The notes beneath the pieces were generated by a model, which ran no database searches, was not told where the DNA came from, and was given only the letters and a program-made list of their open reading frames with translations. Both the position numbers and the translations under genes were made by a program. Positions 59,601 to 64,000 of a DNA stretch of 64,000 bases are shown one piece after another (within the stretch, counting starts at the first letter, position 1; each line of letters starts with the position of its first letter). Origin of the DNA: Roseivirga sp. 4D4 (GTDB lineage Bacteria > Bacteroidota > Bacteroidia > Cytophagales > Cyclobacteriaceae); NCBI RefSeq assembly GCF_001747095.1, contig NZ_MDGP01000001.1:4508001-4572000 (forward strand), read 5' to 3'.

Positions 59601-62600
59601 TCATTAAGCATCTTAGTGATACTCAAATCAGCAATCTGAGCATCTACATTAGCTGTGCTCGAATTGTTGCTTGTTGTAGGATCATCCTGATCCGAAGCTG
59701 AAATCGAAGCAGTATTGTTGTACGTACCTGTTGGCAATACTTTCGCTCTGATGGTCAACACTGGAGATTGTGCAGTAGTAACATTACCCACCCTCCAAAG
59801 TCCAGTTGTCGCACTGTAGTTACCGAATGCTGTATTAGAACTCACAAACTGATATCCGTTAGGTAGGATATCGGTAATGGCAACATTGGTAGCTAAATCA
59901 GGGCCAGCATTCGACAATGTCAAAGTAAAGGTGACCTCTTCATCTACATTAGGTGTTGCGTTGTTAACAACTTTCGTAAGCGCTAAATCAGCAGACTGGG
60001 TTACGATAGTAGCGGTCGAAGTATTGTTGCCGCTATTTGGATCGAATTGATCTGCTTTAGTTACAGAGGCCGTATTGGCAAAGTTTCCGGTAGAAAGGAC
60101 GGTAGCCGTGATCACTAATGTCGCGTTGGCATCTTTTGCCAAGCTTCCTACATTCCAAAGTCCAGTTCCATTGTTATAAGTACCGACACTAGGAGTGGCT
60201 GAGCTGAAGGTATATCCAGAAGGCAATACATCTACTACTTCGATACCCGTGGCCGAACCTGCTGTAGGTCCATTGTTGGTAAGCGTCATTGTGAAAGTGA
60301 TGAGGTCACCCACATTCGGACTGCTATTACTCACTGTTTTCACTAACTCAAGATCCATTACCGGAGCAGTTACTGTTTCCGAAGCAGAGTCGTCTGTATT
60401 GTCAGGATCTTGCTGATCAAGCGTCTTTACAGAAGCAGTATTTGTAAAGTCACCCGTAGAAAGTACCGTTGCCGTAATGGTCAATGTAGCCGAAGCTGCG
60501 TTGTTCAATGTTCCGATTGTCCAAACTCCAGCACCATTGCTGTAGGTTCCGGTCGAAGCGGTTGCACTGAGGAAGGCATAACCAGAAGGTAAAGCTTCAT
60601 TGATACTAAGGTTAGTCGCATTGTCAGCACCTGTGTTAGTGACAGTTACCGTAAATGTTACATTTTCGCCCACATTGGCAGTTGCATTGTCCACCGTTTT
60701 GGTAATGGCGATATCAGAAGTTTCCAAAGTAACCAATGCAGTATCTGAGTTGTCAGTTGTATCTCCATCGAATTGATCAGAAGCAGTAACTGTGGCTGTA
60801 TTGGTATAATTTCCTGTGGCCAGGACAGTTGCTCTGAGCGTCAAAGTGGTTGTCGCGCCATTCGCTATTGTTCCAACAGTCCAAAGTCCAGTTGAAGACA
60901 CATAACTACCCTGAGAAGCTACTGCACTAACCAATGTATATCCGCTAGGAAGAAGGTCAGTTACTTGAACTCCTGTTGCTGCGGCAGTTCCTTCATTCAG
61001 CACATTGACTGTGAAGATGACATCATCTCCTGCATTCGGAGTCGCATTATCTACTGACTTAGTAACATTGAGATCAGCTACCATAGGAACTACAGTGATA
61101 GTACTTGAATCATCAGTAGCATCAGGGTCATTCTGATCTAGTGAAGTGACTGATGCAGTGTTCGCATAGCTTCCCGTGGATAGCACTGTAGCAGTAACAC
61201 GTAAAGTGGCTGTTCCGGCATCGTTCAGTGTACCGATACTCCAAACGCCTGTTCCTGAAACATAAGAACCTCTATCTACGGTATGACTTGCATAAGTAAA
61301 CCCACTTGGCAATAGATCGGTAACGATTAGGTTGTCAGCAGGATCTGGTCCCGAGTTGTTCACCACTACGGTAAAGACTACCGACTCACCAATATTAGGA
61401 GTGAGGTTGTCTACAGATTTGGCAACAGAGATATCAGAACTCTCGATGAATGCTGCTGCGGTCGCTGTATTGTTTGCCGTGTTTGTATCGAATTCATTGA
61501 CCGCAGAAACTGTCGCTGTATTAGTCAATGCTCCAGCAGCATTCAATGTGGCTACAATCTCAAGAGATTTAGCAACACCGTTGGCAAGACTACCCACGGT
61601 CCAGATTCCCGTTCCACTGTCATAAGTACCTTGATCGGCAGTCGCACTAACGAAGGTGTAACCCGCTGGTAGTTGATCTGTGATTGTAATTCCAGAAGCG
61701 CCATCAGGGCCATTATTTTCAAGAAGTACCGTGAATGTCACTTGATCACCCACGTTTGCTCCGATAGGAGTCACTGATTTAGTCAGTGCGAGGTCAATGT
61801 TAGCAGGGTCTACTGTTTGAGAAGCGCTGTCATTCGTAGAAGTGCCATCAAATTGATCAAGCGATTGAACACTAGCAGTATTGTTATAAGTACCTGTTGA
61901 TAGCACTGTAGCAACAATATCTAGAGTGGCATTATTGCCATTGTTAATCGTTCCTGCAGCCCAAACGCCTGTTCCAGAAGTATAAGTTCCCTGGCTTGGC
62001 GTAGCACTCACGAAGGTATATCCTGAAGGAAGTTGATCGAGGATATTCACGTTGGTCGCATTGCTTGGTCCAGCATTACTTACTGTTATGGTGAAGGTGG
62101 CATTTTGGCCCACATTCGTAGTTGCATTGTCAACAACTTTCGTAACACTCAAATCTGACTGCTGCATGGTTACAGACTCAGATGCAGTATTGTTAGCTGC
62201 ATTGGTATCGAACGTATTGTTTCTGGTAATGGTAGCTGTATTGGTGTAAGTACCAGCCGTATTAACTGTGGCTCTAATCACTAAAGTCTGACTAGCAGCT
62301 GCTGCGATATTTCCTACATCCCAAAGCCCTGAAAGATTGGAATATGTACCGGCAGTGATAGTTGGCGTACTGACAAATGTGTATCCAGAAGGAAGTACGT
62401 CAGTAATTTGAACACCATTAGCTGTTGCAGTACCGTTGTTCGTTGCTACAATCGTAAACTCAACAGTTCCACCTGGAAGTGGCGTACTATTGTCTACTAC
62501 TTTCGTGATACCCACCTCTGAAAGAAGAGGAGCAGAAGTAGCATTGTCTGAATCATTTGTGCCATTCGAATCTGTTTGGTCCGCAGACGTCACCGAGGCT

Positions 62601-64000
62601 GTATTGGTATAAACGCCAGTGGCATTTATAGTAGTTCTTAGCGTTAGTGTCGCAGTTTCAGCATTAGCTAAACTTCCGACAGTCCAAACTCCTGTTCCAG
62701 ATACATAAGTACCGTGAGATGCTGTGCTCGATACAAGGGTATATCCTGAAGGCAATAGATCGTTCGCCACAACATTCGTTGCAAGGTCAGGTCCATTGTT
62801 CAATAGCGATACGGTAAATACTACACTTTCACCTACATCCTGAGTGGCATTGTCCACCGTCTTGGTCATTTGCAAGTCAATGGATTGAACCGTAGGACTA
62901 GCTGATGCGGTGTTGTTTCCTCCGTTCGGATCGAACTGATCGGAGGCTGTGATACTGGCTACGTTAGTGTAGTCGGCTACTGCGGTTACTGTAGCATTGA
63001 TGGTCAAAGTGACTGAACCACCATTGGTGATTGTACCAATATCCCAAACTCCCGTACCCGAAGTATAGGTACCCTGACTTGGAGTTGCGCTCACAAAGGT
63101 ATATCCAGCAGGAAGCAGGTCAGTAACTGTTACGTTCGTTGCATCGGCAGTACTAGCAGCACCACTTGTAACGGTTACAGTAAAGACCACAGGATCAGTA
63201 GGAGTGGTGGTCACAGTATTGACCGTTTTAGTAATACCCAATTCTGCAATTGGTGGAGTTACTGTTGCGCTAGCCGAGTCATCAGTGCCATCAGGATCAA
63301 GTTGATCTAGTGATTGTACAGAAGCTGTATTTGTGTTGTCGTCAACATTGACCACAGTCGCTGTGATATCTAAAGTAGCATTTGCACCATTGCTCAATGA
63401 ACCCAGAGTCCATAGTCCGGTGGCATTACTGTAGCTACCAGTAGCAGTGTTACTAGATACAAAGGTGTATCCTGAAGGAAGCTGGTCTTTGATGACAACA
63501 TTGGTCGCATCATTTGGACCTTGGTTAGTCGCTGTGATAGTAAACACTACGTTTTGACCCACATTAGCTGTCGCGTTATCGACAGACTTTGCAAGGTTGA
63601 TGTCAGCGTTTTGAACAGTCACTGATTGGCTGGCACTGTTGTCCGTTCCATCGCTGTCAAACTGATCTGAAGCAGTAACGGTAGCCGTGTTGTTATAGTC
63701 ACCACTCGACTTAACAGTTGCTCGAAGTGTCAGTGATGCACTCGCACCATTGGCTAAAGTACCTACTGTCCAAATACCTGTATCAGACAAGTAACTACCC
63801 TGAGAAGTAGAAGCACTTACAAAAGTATATCCACTTGGCAGCTGATCGGTGATGCTTACGTTGGTGGCTTGTCCGCTACCTTGATTCAATACAGTTACAG
63901 TGAAGATCACATCTGCTCCTGGGATAGGAGAGGCATTATCTACCGTTTTGGTCATATTCAGATCAGCAAATTGTGTTACAACAACCGCTGTCGCAGAATC
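41354..64000 (-). CDS. Giant DUF11-repeat adhesin with CHU_C type IX sorting domain (5' end outside window)
   Basis: At least 7,548 residues; the frame runs open to the right edge, so the N-terminus and signal peptide are not seen. About 61 consecutive DUF11-type Ig-like units of about 120 residues (some 121-122) each carry TKTVDNxxPNVGDx[26 protein letters not shown], GxYxxxTGxWTVGxL, and an acidic DQFDPDxTNNSAS end. Then come a cadherin/VCBS-like domain and the CHU_C domain. It must be a cell-surface stalk or adhesin of more than 700 kDa, in the size class of SprB of gliding flavobacteria. Export would be by type IX secretion with the PorP/SprF-like protein encoded next. No frameshift is seen in 22.6 kb. 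Confidence 0.95.
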   Translation of the reverse strand, partial: DSATAVVVTQFADLNMTKTVDNASPIPGADVIFTVTVLNQGSGQATNVSITDQLPSGYTFVSASTSQGSYLSDTGIWTVGTLANGASASLTLRATVKSSGDYNNTATVTASDQFDSDGTDNSASQSVTVQNADINLAKSVDNATANVGQNVVFTITATNQGPNDATNVVIKDQLPSGYTFVSSNTATGSYSNATGLWTLGSLSNGANATLDITATVVNVDDNTNTASVQSLDQLDPDGTDDSASATVTPPIAELGITKTVNTVTTTPTDPVVFTVTVTSGAASTADATNVTVTDLLPAGYTFVSATPSQGTYTSGTGVWDIGTITNGGSVTLTINATVTAVADYTNVASITASDQFDPNGGNNTASASPTVQSIDLQMTKTVDNATQDVGESVVFTVSLLNNGPDLATNVVANDLLPSGYTLVSSTASHGTYVSGTGVWTVGSLANAETATLTLRTTINATGVYTNTASVTSADQTDSNGTNDSDNATSAPLLSEVGITKVVDNSTPLPGGTVEFTIVATNNGTATANGVQITDVLPSGYTFVSTPTITAGTYSNLSGLWDVGNIAAAASQTLVIRATVNTAGTYTNTATITRNNTFDTNAANNTASESVTMQQSDLSVTKVVDNATTNVGQNATFTITVSNAGPSNATNVNILDQLPSGYTFVSATPSQGTYTSGTGVWAAGTINNGNNATLDIVATVLSTGTYNNTASVQSLDQFDGTSTNDSASQTVDPANIDLALTKSVTPIGANVGDQVTFTVLLENNGPDGASGITITDQLPAGYTFVSATADQGTYDSGTGIWTVGSLANGVAKSLEIVATLNAAGALTNTATVSAVNEFDTNTANNTATAAAFIESSDISVAKSVDNLTPNIGESVVFTVVVNNSGPDPADNLIVTDLLPSGFTYASHTVDRGSYVSGTGVWSIGTLNDAGTATLRVTATVLSTGSYANTASVTSLDQNDPDATDDSSTITVVPMVADLNVTKSVDNATPNAGDDVIFTVNVLNEGTAAATGVQVTDLLPSGYTLVSAVASQGSYVSSTGLWTVGTIANGATTTLTLRATVLATGNYTNTATVTASDQFDGDTTDNSDTALVTLETSDIAITKTVDNATANVGENVTFTVTVTNTGADNATNLSINEALPSGYAFLSATASTGTYSNGAGVWTIGTLNNAASATLTITATVLSTGDFTNTASVKTLDQQDPDNTDDSASETVTAPVMDLELVKTVSNSSPNVGDLITFTMTLTNNGPTAGSATGIEVVDVLPSGYTFSSATPSVGTYNNGTGLWNVGSLAKDANATLVITATVLSTGNFANTASVTKADQFDPNSGNNTSTATIVTQSADLALTKVVNNATPNVDEEVTFTLTLSNAGPDLATNVAITDILPNGYQFVSSNTAFGNYSATTGLWRVGNVTTAQSPVLTIRAKVLPTGTYNNTASISASDQDDPTTSNNSSTANVDAQIADLSITKMLNDNNPIPGATVVYTITVTNDGPDAATSVEVSDRLPSGIAFASFTASTGTYDANTGIWTVGNLVNSSSAVLTLTGTVQTTGNFTNVANINSADQFDPDNSNNSASQGLTLQESDIAVTVAVDNASANVGENVTFTVTVNNNGGDDATNLVIDNLLPSGYTLVSQSPAAGSYNATTGVWTVGNLANGGSTTLTVVATVNASGDYGNTASLSSVDQVDDNSTNDQDTETVTPPRVDISVAKTVDQVRVNTGDEITFVITATNNDGSEDATGVVITDQLPDGYTITGNTPSQGTYVAGTGVWTIGNLASNSIATLAITATVNATGNFENTATVTAADQFDPDTANNTSSASTLKQDADIAIAKVVDNAAPQIGDQIKFTITATHTGSDNATGVTITDAIPTGYDVVGSTTVNGSFNSGTGIWTVGTIPANTSVSLEIMATVKSTGVYNNTASLTSIDQADGDNTNDSATVNVVPQVADINLTKTVDNATPIPGDDVIFTVTALNQGTGNATNVAITDQLPSGYTLVSFSTSQGAYVSNTGVWTVGTLANGGSASLTIRAKVLATGDYANTASVTASDQFDNDTTDNTASRSVTVQSSDISITKVVDNASANVGENVVFTVTASNAGPDAATNLEIRDDLPAGYTFVSSSTANGSFSNATDIWTIGTLASGATATLTITATVASVDDNVNTASVNELDQIDPDNTDDNASATVTPPVADLSITKTVDKTTPTVGEEVTFTLTVQSEASSTADATNVVITDALPDGYTFVSANTTSGAYDNSTGLWTVGTVANGANATLTITATVNATGDLTNIASITASDQFDPDKGNNTATVSTNSQAIDLAVTITPDVTTQDVGEEVTFTVTLTNNGPDAATGVIANNILPDGFTFVSANQDFGTYNETTGTWNIGALPNGSTANLTVVGKVLSTGNYTNTISVVSSNQTDLDNTNDQASTTITALLSDVSVTKVVSNTTPVPGESIDFTVTASNAGPNSAREVQITDVLPSGYTFVNATRTKGTYDNTTGIWNIGTIGNGTTQTLIIRATVNASGDYLNTASITRNSTFDTDASNDSATATVTVQEADISVTKIVSNNIANVGENVTFTVTASNAGPDAATNVEIVDKLPTGFAFVSATASQGTYNATSGVWTLGTLNNSSSATITIVATVQSTGVYDNVAAVQRVDQNDTDNTNDSATATVTPPNADLVVTKVIDDASPNVGDNVMFTVTVTNDGPDQATNIVLTDQLPSGFTLVNATESQGSYVAGTGIWTVGSLTNGNVATLEILATVNATGDRTNTATITSVNEFDPETSNNTASVSSGIQNADLSISKSASDLVPNVGDEVTFTITVNNAGPDPASNVTITDQLPSGFTFVSATPSRGTYNNATGLWSFASLNNAGVATLEVKATTLSTGSFVNTATITAVDQNDTDNTNNSASVTLDPMIADLSVTKAVDNANPVPGDDVIFTINLTNNGPDAATGITVTDQIPSGFAIVSAVASQGTYTSGTGSWTISSLANSATATLTIRTTVQSAGDFTNTATITAVDQFDNDNSNNTASSAVTLQSSDIAVTKTVDDNTANVGETVTFTVTVTNNGTDRATGLSIIDQLPSGYNLISANPSAGSYVSATGIWTIGQLANAGTVTLTMSASVLSSGDYANSTSVNSLDQIDPTSTNDAATATVTPPRADLAITKTVDNTNPNVGDLITFTVTVTNNGPSTSSATGIEVTDLVPSGYTLVTPTASQGTYDRNSGIWTLGTLANAANATLTMTATVNETGDFTNTARISASDVFDPNSGDNTASVSILAQASDLEITKAVSNAMPNVGQNVTFTINLSNLGPDPATGVQVTDQLPSGYEFVSASTNFGAYAESTGLWTLGSIANAQTATLSIIAKVTETVNYDNTATITAVDQDDPEDANNEATVQVTAQFADLSVTKTVDNATPVPGDDVIFTVTIANQGPNSATNVEITDLLPSGYALVSSNASIGTYTSSTGKWNISSIGSSGSAVLTIRATVQASGDYTNTASVTASDQFDVDNTDNQASTSVTVQTSDISITKTVSNASANVGENVTFTVTVTNNGPNTATGLSVSDRLPSGYSFVSATSNQGTFTNATGNWQIGTLPNAGVVTLQVTATVLATGDYTNTASVSSLDQVDPDNTDDSVSSTVNPPRADLNLTKVVDSNNPNVGDQVTFTVTLTNNGPSTATATGIEVTDKLPSGYALTNATTTPGTSYNNVNGIWTVGNLDKDEVVVLTIRATVRENGEFTNTASVTASDVFDPNEGDNTASASIVAQSADLAITKTVSDATPNVDDNVTFTISVNNLGPDAATGVVVTDQLPSGYDFVAANTSFGSYNNATGLWTVGSITNGTTATIDLIAKAKSTGDYNNTATITAADQDDPDTDNNDATVNVTTQFADLNISKAVDNASPVPGEDVIFTVTLLNEGPNDATNIEVTDQLPDGYTLVSSTASVGAYVSSTGLWTLPSLGSNASATLTIRATVQSAGIFTNTATVTASDVFDTDNTDNSASASVTLQTSDISLAKTVSNAVANVGDQVTFSIVATNAGPNQATGLVIEDLIPSGYDLISAISTKGSYNRGSGLWTVGSLNSTATATLTVVATVKASGDYANTAAVSALDQNDPDDSNDQATATVNPPRADLELVKTVSATDPNVGDVITFTVTLTNNGPSTSDATGIQVTDQLPSGYTLGTATPSVGTYNSTSGLWDVGSLAKDASATLTMTATVGAAGDFTNTASITAATEFDPNAGNNTASASIVAQSADLGITKTVSNATPNVGEDITFTVSVTNNGPDAATNVEVTDVLASGYDFVSATTAFGSYNATTGIWNPGVINNAATATLSIVAKARATGNYNNTATITNSDQDDPQPLNNTETVEVDAQQADLSITKVIDNTTPIPGEQVVYTITVTNNGPDAATNVEVSDRLPSGYNFAAFTTSTGTYDAITGIWTVGTLVNSSSAVLTLRATVLATGSHLNVASINDADQYDPDQSNNSVSQGATVQESDLVVTKVVDNGAANVGESVVFTVTIANNGPDAATNIELEDRLPSGYAFVNATVSQGTYNSTTGEWTVGTIASTSSATLDVVGIVLATGDYGNTAVISEIDQNDPDESNNTATTFVNAPRADIGLLKEVNISRPNVGDEVEITVTVVNNGPDNATNVEITYLLPDGLEFVSDNPTQGAYTASNGLWAIGNIPNGDTETITITAKVLADGSYDNNSLVTDLIEHDEVEANDAADVTIFPTQTDILVEKSVDNGGPNVGENVVFTVTVTNNGPDAATGITLEDELPNGYTFLLANASQGGFNNTNSVWTVGDLVNGASATLQITARVKSDGTYKNTASLLNVDQFDPDLTNNEASSTPRPQRADVTVSKTVDNANPNPGDIITFLVTAFNIGPDAASDVQITDQLPSGYSLQNAFASQGTYDPATQIWSLGTLGDGSSAVLVMSARVNTSGNFENIASITASNQFDPDATNNSGSQSITLQKADVGITKTIDNDNPNIGDRVTFTVTVTNSGPDEATNVVVDDLVPAGYEIISSSVSQGGYNATTGIWGIGNVANAGTATLNVVATVTSSSAYNNIAKVIEVDQLDENATNDEASQTITLQQSDLSVTKTVDDPTANVGDFVNFTVTVTNNGPDAATGVRVLDQVPSGYTVISTNTNGNGVYNENSGEWIIGTINNGASVTFNVQARVLLNGEFENVATVSAVDQVDNNGTNDSASATVTSPKVDIAIAKTVDNANANDGDPVVFTVTVTNIGPDNASGSGIEVEDKLPNGYDLVGTPAVSQGTYDATTGLWQVGALAKDASATLTINATVKLTGIFTNVAEVTDADQFDPNVGNNLASVSVGLQTSDLIITKTVNDDEPNVGDEITFSIQVRNDGPDPATGVTVSDAIPNGFFFVEGTTGTGSYNGTTGIWNIGSIPVDGIVTLDIKATVRSTGNYTNVATIATLDQVDADITSNISSVVVDPQIVDLSVAKVVDISNPKVGDDVFFTVTVTNNGPDAATSVQASDVLPAGYTLVNSSSSVGTYDEVTGLWNIGNLVASANAVLNIRATVISNENLVNNVSIDFADQFDPDLTNNNASAGSDVASADINVAKAVNNPFANVGENVEFTITVSNDGPDEASGLIITDQLPNGYQLVSAVPSAGTFANTTGIWNIGTLADGAQATLVVTATVKGDGEYTNMAAVTSLDQFDPDEANNQSDANVTPPLVDLEVMASVDDNNPNAGDQVTFTFTVQNNGPDDGTGISLEGLLPSGFTFVSAAPSKGTYDPVTGDWIVGDLGNGSLEVITLIATVNSSGNFTATVETKDGDQFDPNSNNNSASAGVTLQGADIAVVKTVDDAEPNVGDNVNFTINVSNAGPNGATNLDILDLLPSGYAFVSADPSKGTYNSTTGIWNIGTLSGGGSESLVVKAEVLNIGDYDNTASVNAVDQLDPTSTNNSSSASAPPQLVDLVITKVVDNDTPIINEEIVFTITVSNNGPARATGVVVEDILPNGYTLISNNVTPGTSFDRDTGIFTVGNLVSGGNAVLTLRVRTSETGEHDNTATITDLDQFDTDQTNNSADRPVTIQRADISVAKTVDNAVANVGENVTFTVTVSNAGPDAASSLVVNDLLPSGFTLVSESAASGTYNSTSGVWTIGALANGASTTLTVTGTVLSLGDYNNVAAVVNSDQVDDDKTNNTASIEVVPPQSDLSISKAVNANNPNVGDVVTFTVLVTNNGPDPANATNVEVTDVLPSGYTLVSSSTSKGSYNSSSGLWDIGTLPNGDSETLTITATVLAVGNFTNTAQITNSDQFDPNLGDNTASASIVAQNADLSMAKAVSNSDANVGENVIFTVTLSNAGPDAATNVTALDKLPSGYTLVSASASHGAYNGSTGVWTVGSIANGEDAVLSITATVLESGEFTNTASVTAADQDDPDDSNNSASAGVTALKSDLQIVKIVNQPTPIINEQVVFTVTVTNNGPSPATNVEVTDNVPNGFVVTSTTTSQGSYSAATGIWEVGDLANGGSAVINFITEAQPTGDHTNIATITAADQFDTDETNNSSQQSVVVQTADVGVSKVVSDATANVGESVVFTVKVFNAGPDAATSLEVQDLLPSGYELESSTAGSGTYVPSTGVWTIGTLAANDTVTLTVQGEVLSTGDLTNTVSITNSDQVDPDTSNDEASAEVVFPTADLALTKTSDITRADIGEEVNFTVTLTNNGPDQANNIQISEIIPSGFILIGTEASKGDYDAGTGLWTLNSMILNEQATLKVKVQTKAEGSFSNTVRVNDVDEFDSNTANNSSTASISPRAADLGITKTVDTSIPNIGEQVVFTVALTNNGPDNATNVVVTEQIPSGYELVSVAADAGSYDAGQSAWILDGINNGQTLNLVITAKVLEEGDYDNTATISSLDQKDSNADNDSSEAEVNPPTVDIAVTKTIDNDEANIGDEVNFSILVRNVGQDGASGIVISDLLPSGYTFVDGFASIGSYDPVTGEWQIDQLIEGSSAFLLVRATVNGSGSYTNTARLIAVDQFDVNPNNDLSSAFTSIKQADVGLTKTVDNANPIIGDIVRFTVVMTNAGPETASGIVVNDLLPDGYRFIGFTAIGNYNPNSGIWRVDTLRLNQVATLSVRAEVLPTGNYLNIASIENIDQTDLNTANDEAFAKILPDISDLQIEKSVSNARPELNETITFFVTVGNNGPSPATNIEVLEEVPDGYTVVSIAAGAGTYDTNTNIWSIPTLGVDETATLGITVTVNRAGEYLNEVSIIGADQFDPDLSNNTASKRITLPRADLSVMKSINDDDPESGGQVIFTIVVNNAGPNPGTNVVVNEQLPSGYEFVSATTTTGTYDEVAGTWNIGILVLDQTETLVIVANVLDDGEHTNSVSVIGTEVDPDETNNVSTVELTFNNPPIAEDDDVTMLQNTSLTNGTVIFNDTEADGDQLTYSLVNGGSASERGTLVFNPDGSYTYTPTPDFFGVVTFTYQVCDDGIPVKCDTAVVTITVLENSDVIPGQGISPNNDGMGDETWFIEGIDKFPNNNVQVFNRWGNKVWETEGYNNTTRAWNGDAIVGLFVNKEGERLPDGTYFYVIDLRDGSKPLSGFIVIKR
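41657..41953 (-). other. Cadherin/VCBS-like (tandem-95, Big_9) domain of the adhesin
   Basis: 99 residues between the DUF11 array and the sorting domain: [49 protein letters not shown] and [10 protein letters not shown]. Acidic Ca2+-site-like motifs are visible. The only two cysteines I see in the whole visible protein ([11 protein letters not shown]) lie here. Confidence 0.85.
41954..64000 (-). repeat. Array of about 61 DUF11 units, period about 360 bp, with higher-order structure
   Basis: Counted by hand from the translation: unit 1 starts at 63961, unit 17 at 58183 and the last unit ends at 41954; 22.0 kb divided by 360 agrees with 61 units. Adjacent units are clearly diverged, but every fourth unit shares class-specific features, for example PxPGxDVIFTV openings in units 1, 5, 9, 13, 17, 21, 25, 29, 33 and 37. 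Units 1-12 pair with 17-28 at a fixed 16-unit distance (5,778 bases where checked), and units 9-14 pair with 33-38 at 24 units. Confidence 0.9.

Noticed and set aside
41874..63900. Dozens of plus-strand open frames of 60-160 codons inside the adhesin gene
   Set aside because: They recur with the 360-bp repeat period, sit antisense to a strongly conserved protein frame and lack start signals; they are shadows of the repeats.
1..64000. tRNA, rRNA or riboswitch genes
   Set aside because: Looked for T-loop motifs, rRNA-like stretches and long structured leaders by eye and found none convincing; a covariance-model scan would be needed to exclude small RNAs.

Overview
The window looks like a chromosome segment of a marine or aquatic Bacteroidetes (Bacteroidota), most likely order Cytophagales. 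Evidence: a giant type B (CHU_C) type IX secretion substrate followed by PorP/SprF-like and OmpA/PD40 outer-membrane partners, a Bat (DUF58/VWA) operon, DUF6443 RHS proteins, DUF3822 and DUF4296 proteins, Bacteroidetes-type promoter motifs (TAnnTTTG at -7), TTG/GTG starts, and palindromic intergenic repeats common in this phylum. No rRNA, tRNA, CRISPR array or intact insertion sequence was seen.

Layout. 1-1.2 kb: three AT-rich genes of unknown function, the first cut by the window edge. 1.4-4.4 kb (minus): group II truncated globin, a Cys/Met-metabolism PLP enzyme and an NfeD-type membrane protease, all overlapping by one base. 4.4-6.9 kb (plus): a DUF4905-like protein, a two-LysM secreted protein and a TIGR02757 protein. 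6.9-7.1 kb: two heptamer tandem arrays. 7.1-16.3 kb: housekeeping genes, namely pyrE, two Nudix hydrolases, coaD, a DUF3822 protein, a hotdog thioesterase, a RecD-like helicase, DUF423, YggS, GH3 and LysE. 16.3-17.4 kb: dispersed repeats plus a 246-bp tandem duplication that has copied the front of a small membrane-protein gene. 17.4-20.2 kb (minus): a short Bat operon. 20.3-23.0 kb: a DUF4296 lipoprotein and mutS2. 23.4-24.7 kb: a CoA-transferase.

24.9-36.3 kb is an accessory cassette on the plus strand. Three small secreted proteins share an almost identical C-terminal module of about 80 residues. They are followed by two large secreted RHS/YD-repeat proteins, the second with an RHS core and a variable C-terminal tip. 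A translationally coupled small membrane zinc-ribbon protein comes last. I read this as a polymorphic-toxin locus with a candidate immunity gene. Next come a small lipoprotein, an XRE regulator, a P-loop ATPase gene broken by a 119-bp MITE-like element, and a fragment of the shared C-terminal module trapped between two such elements. This points to rearrangement.

38.2-64 kb (minus) is one apparent operon read from beyond the right edge. It begins with a giant adhesin (at least 7,548 residues in the window) of about 61 DUF11-type repeats of about 120 residues, then a cadherin/VCBS-like domain and a CHU_C type IX sorting domain. A PorP/SprF-like protein and a PorE-like OmpA protein follow, ending at a clear hairpin terminator. 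The adhesin repeats are ordered hierarchically (periods of 4, 16 and 24 units), the strongest unexplained structure in the window.
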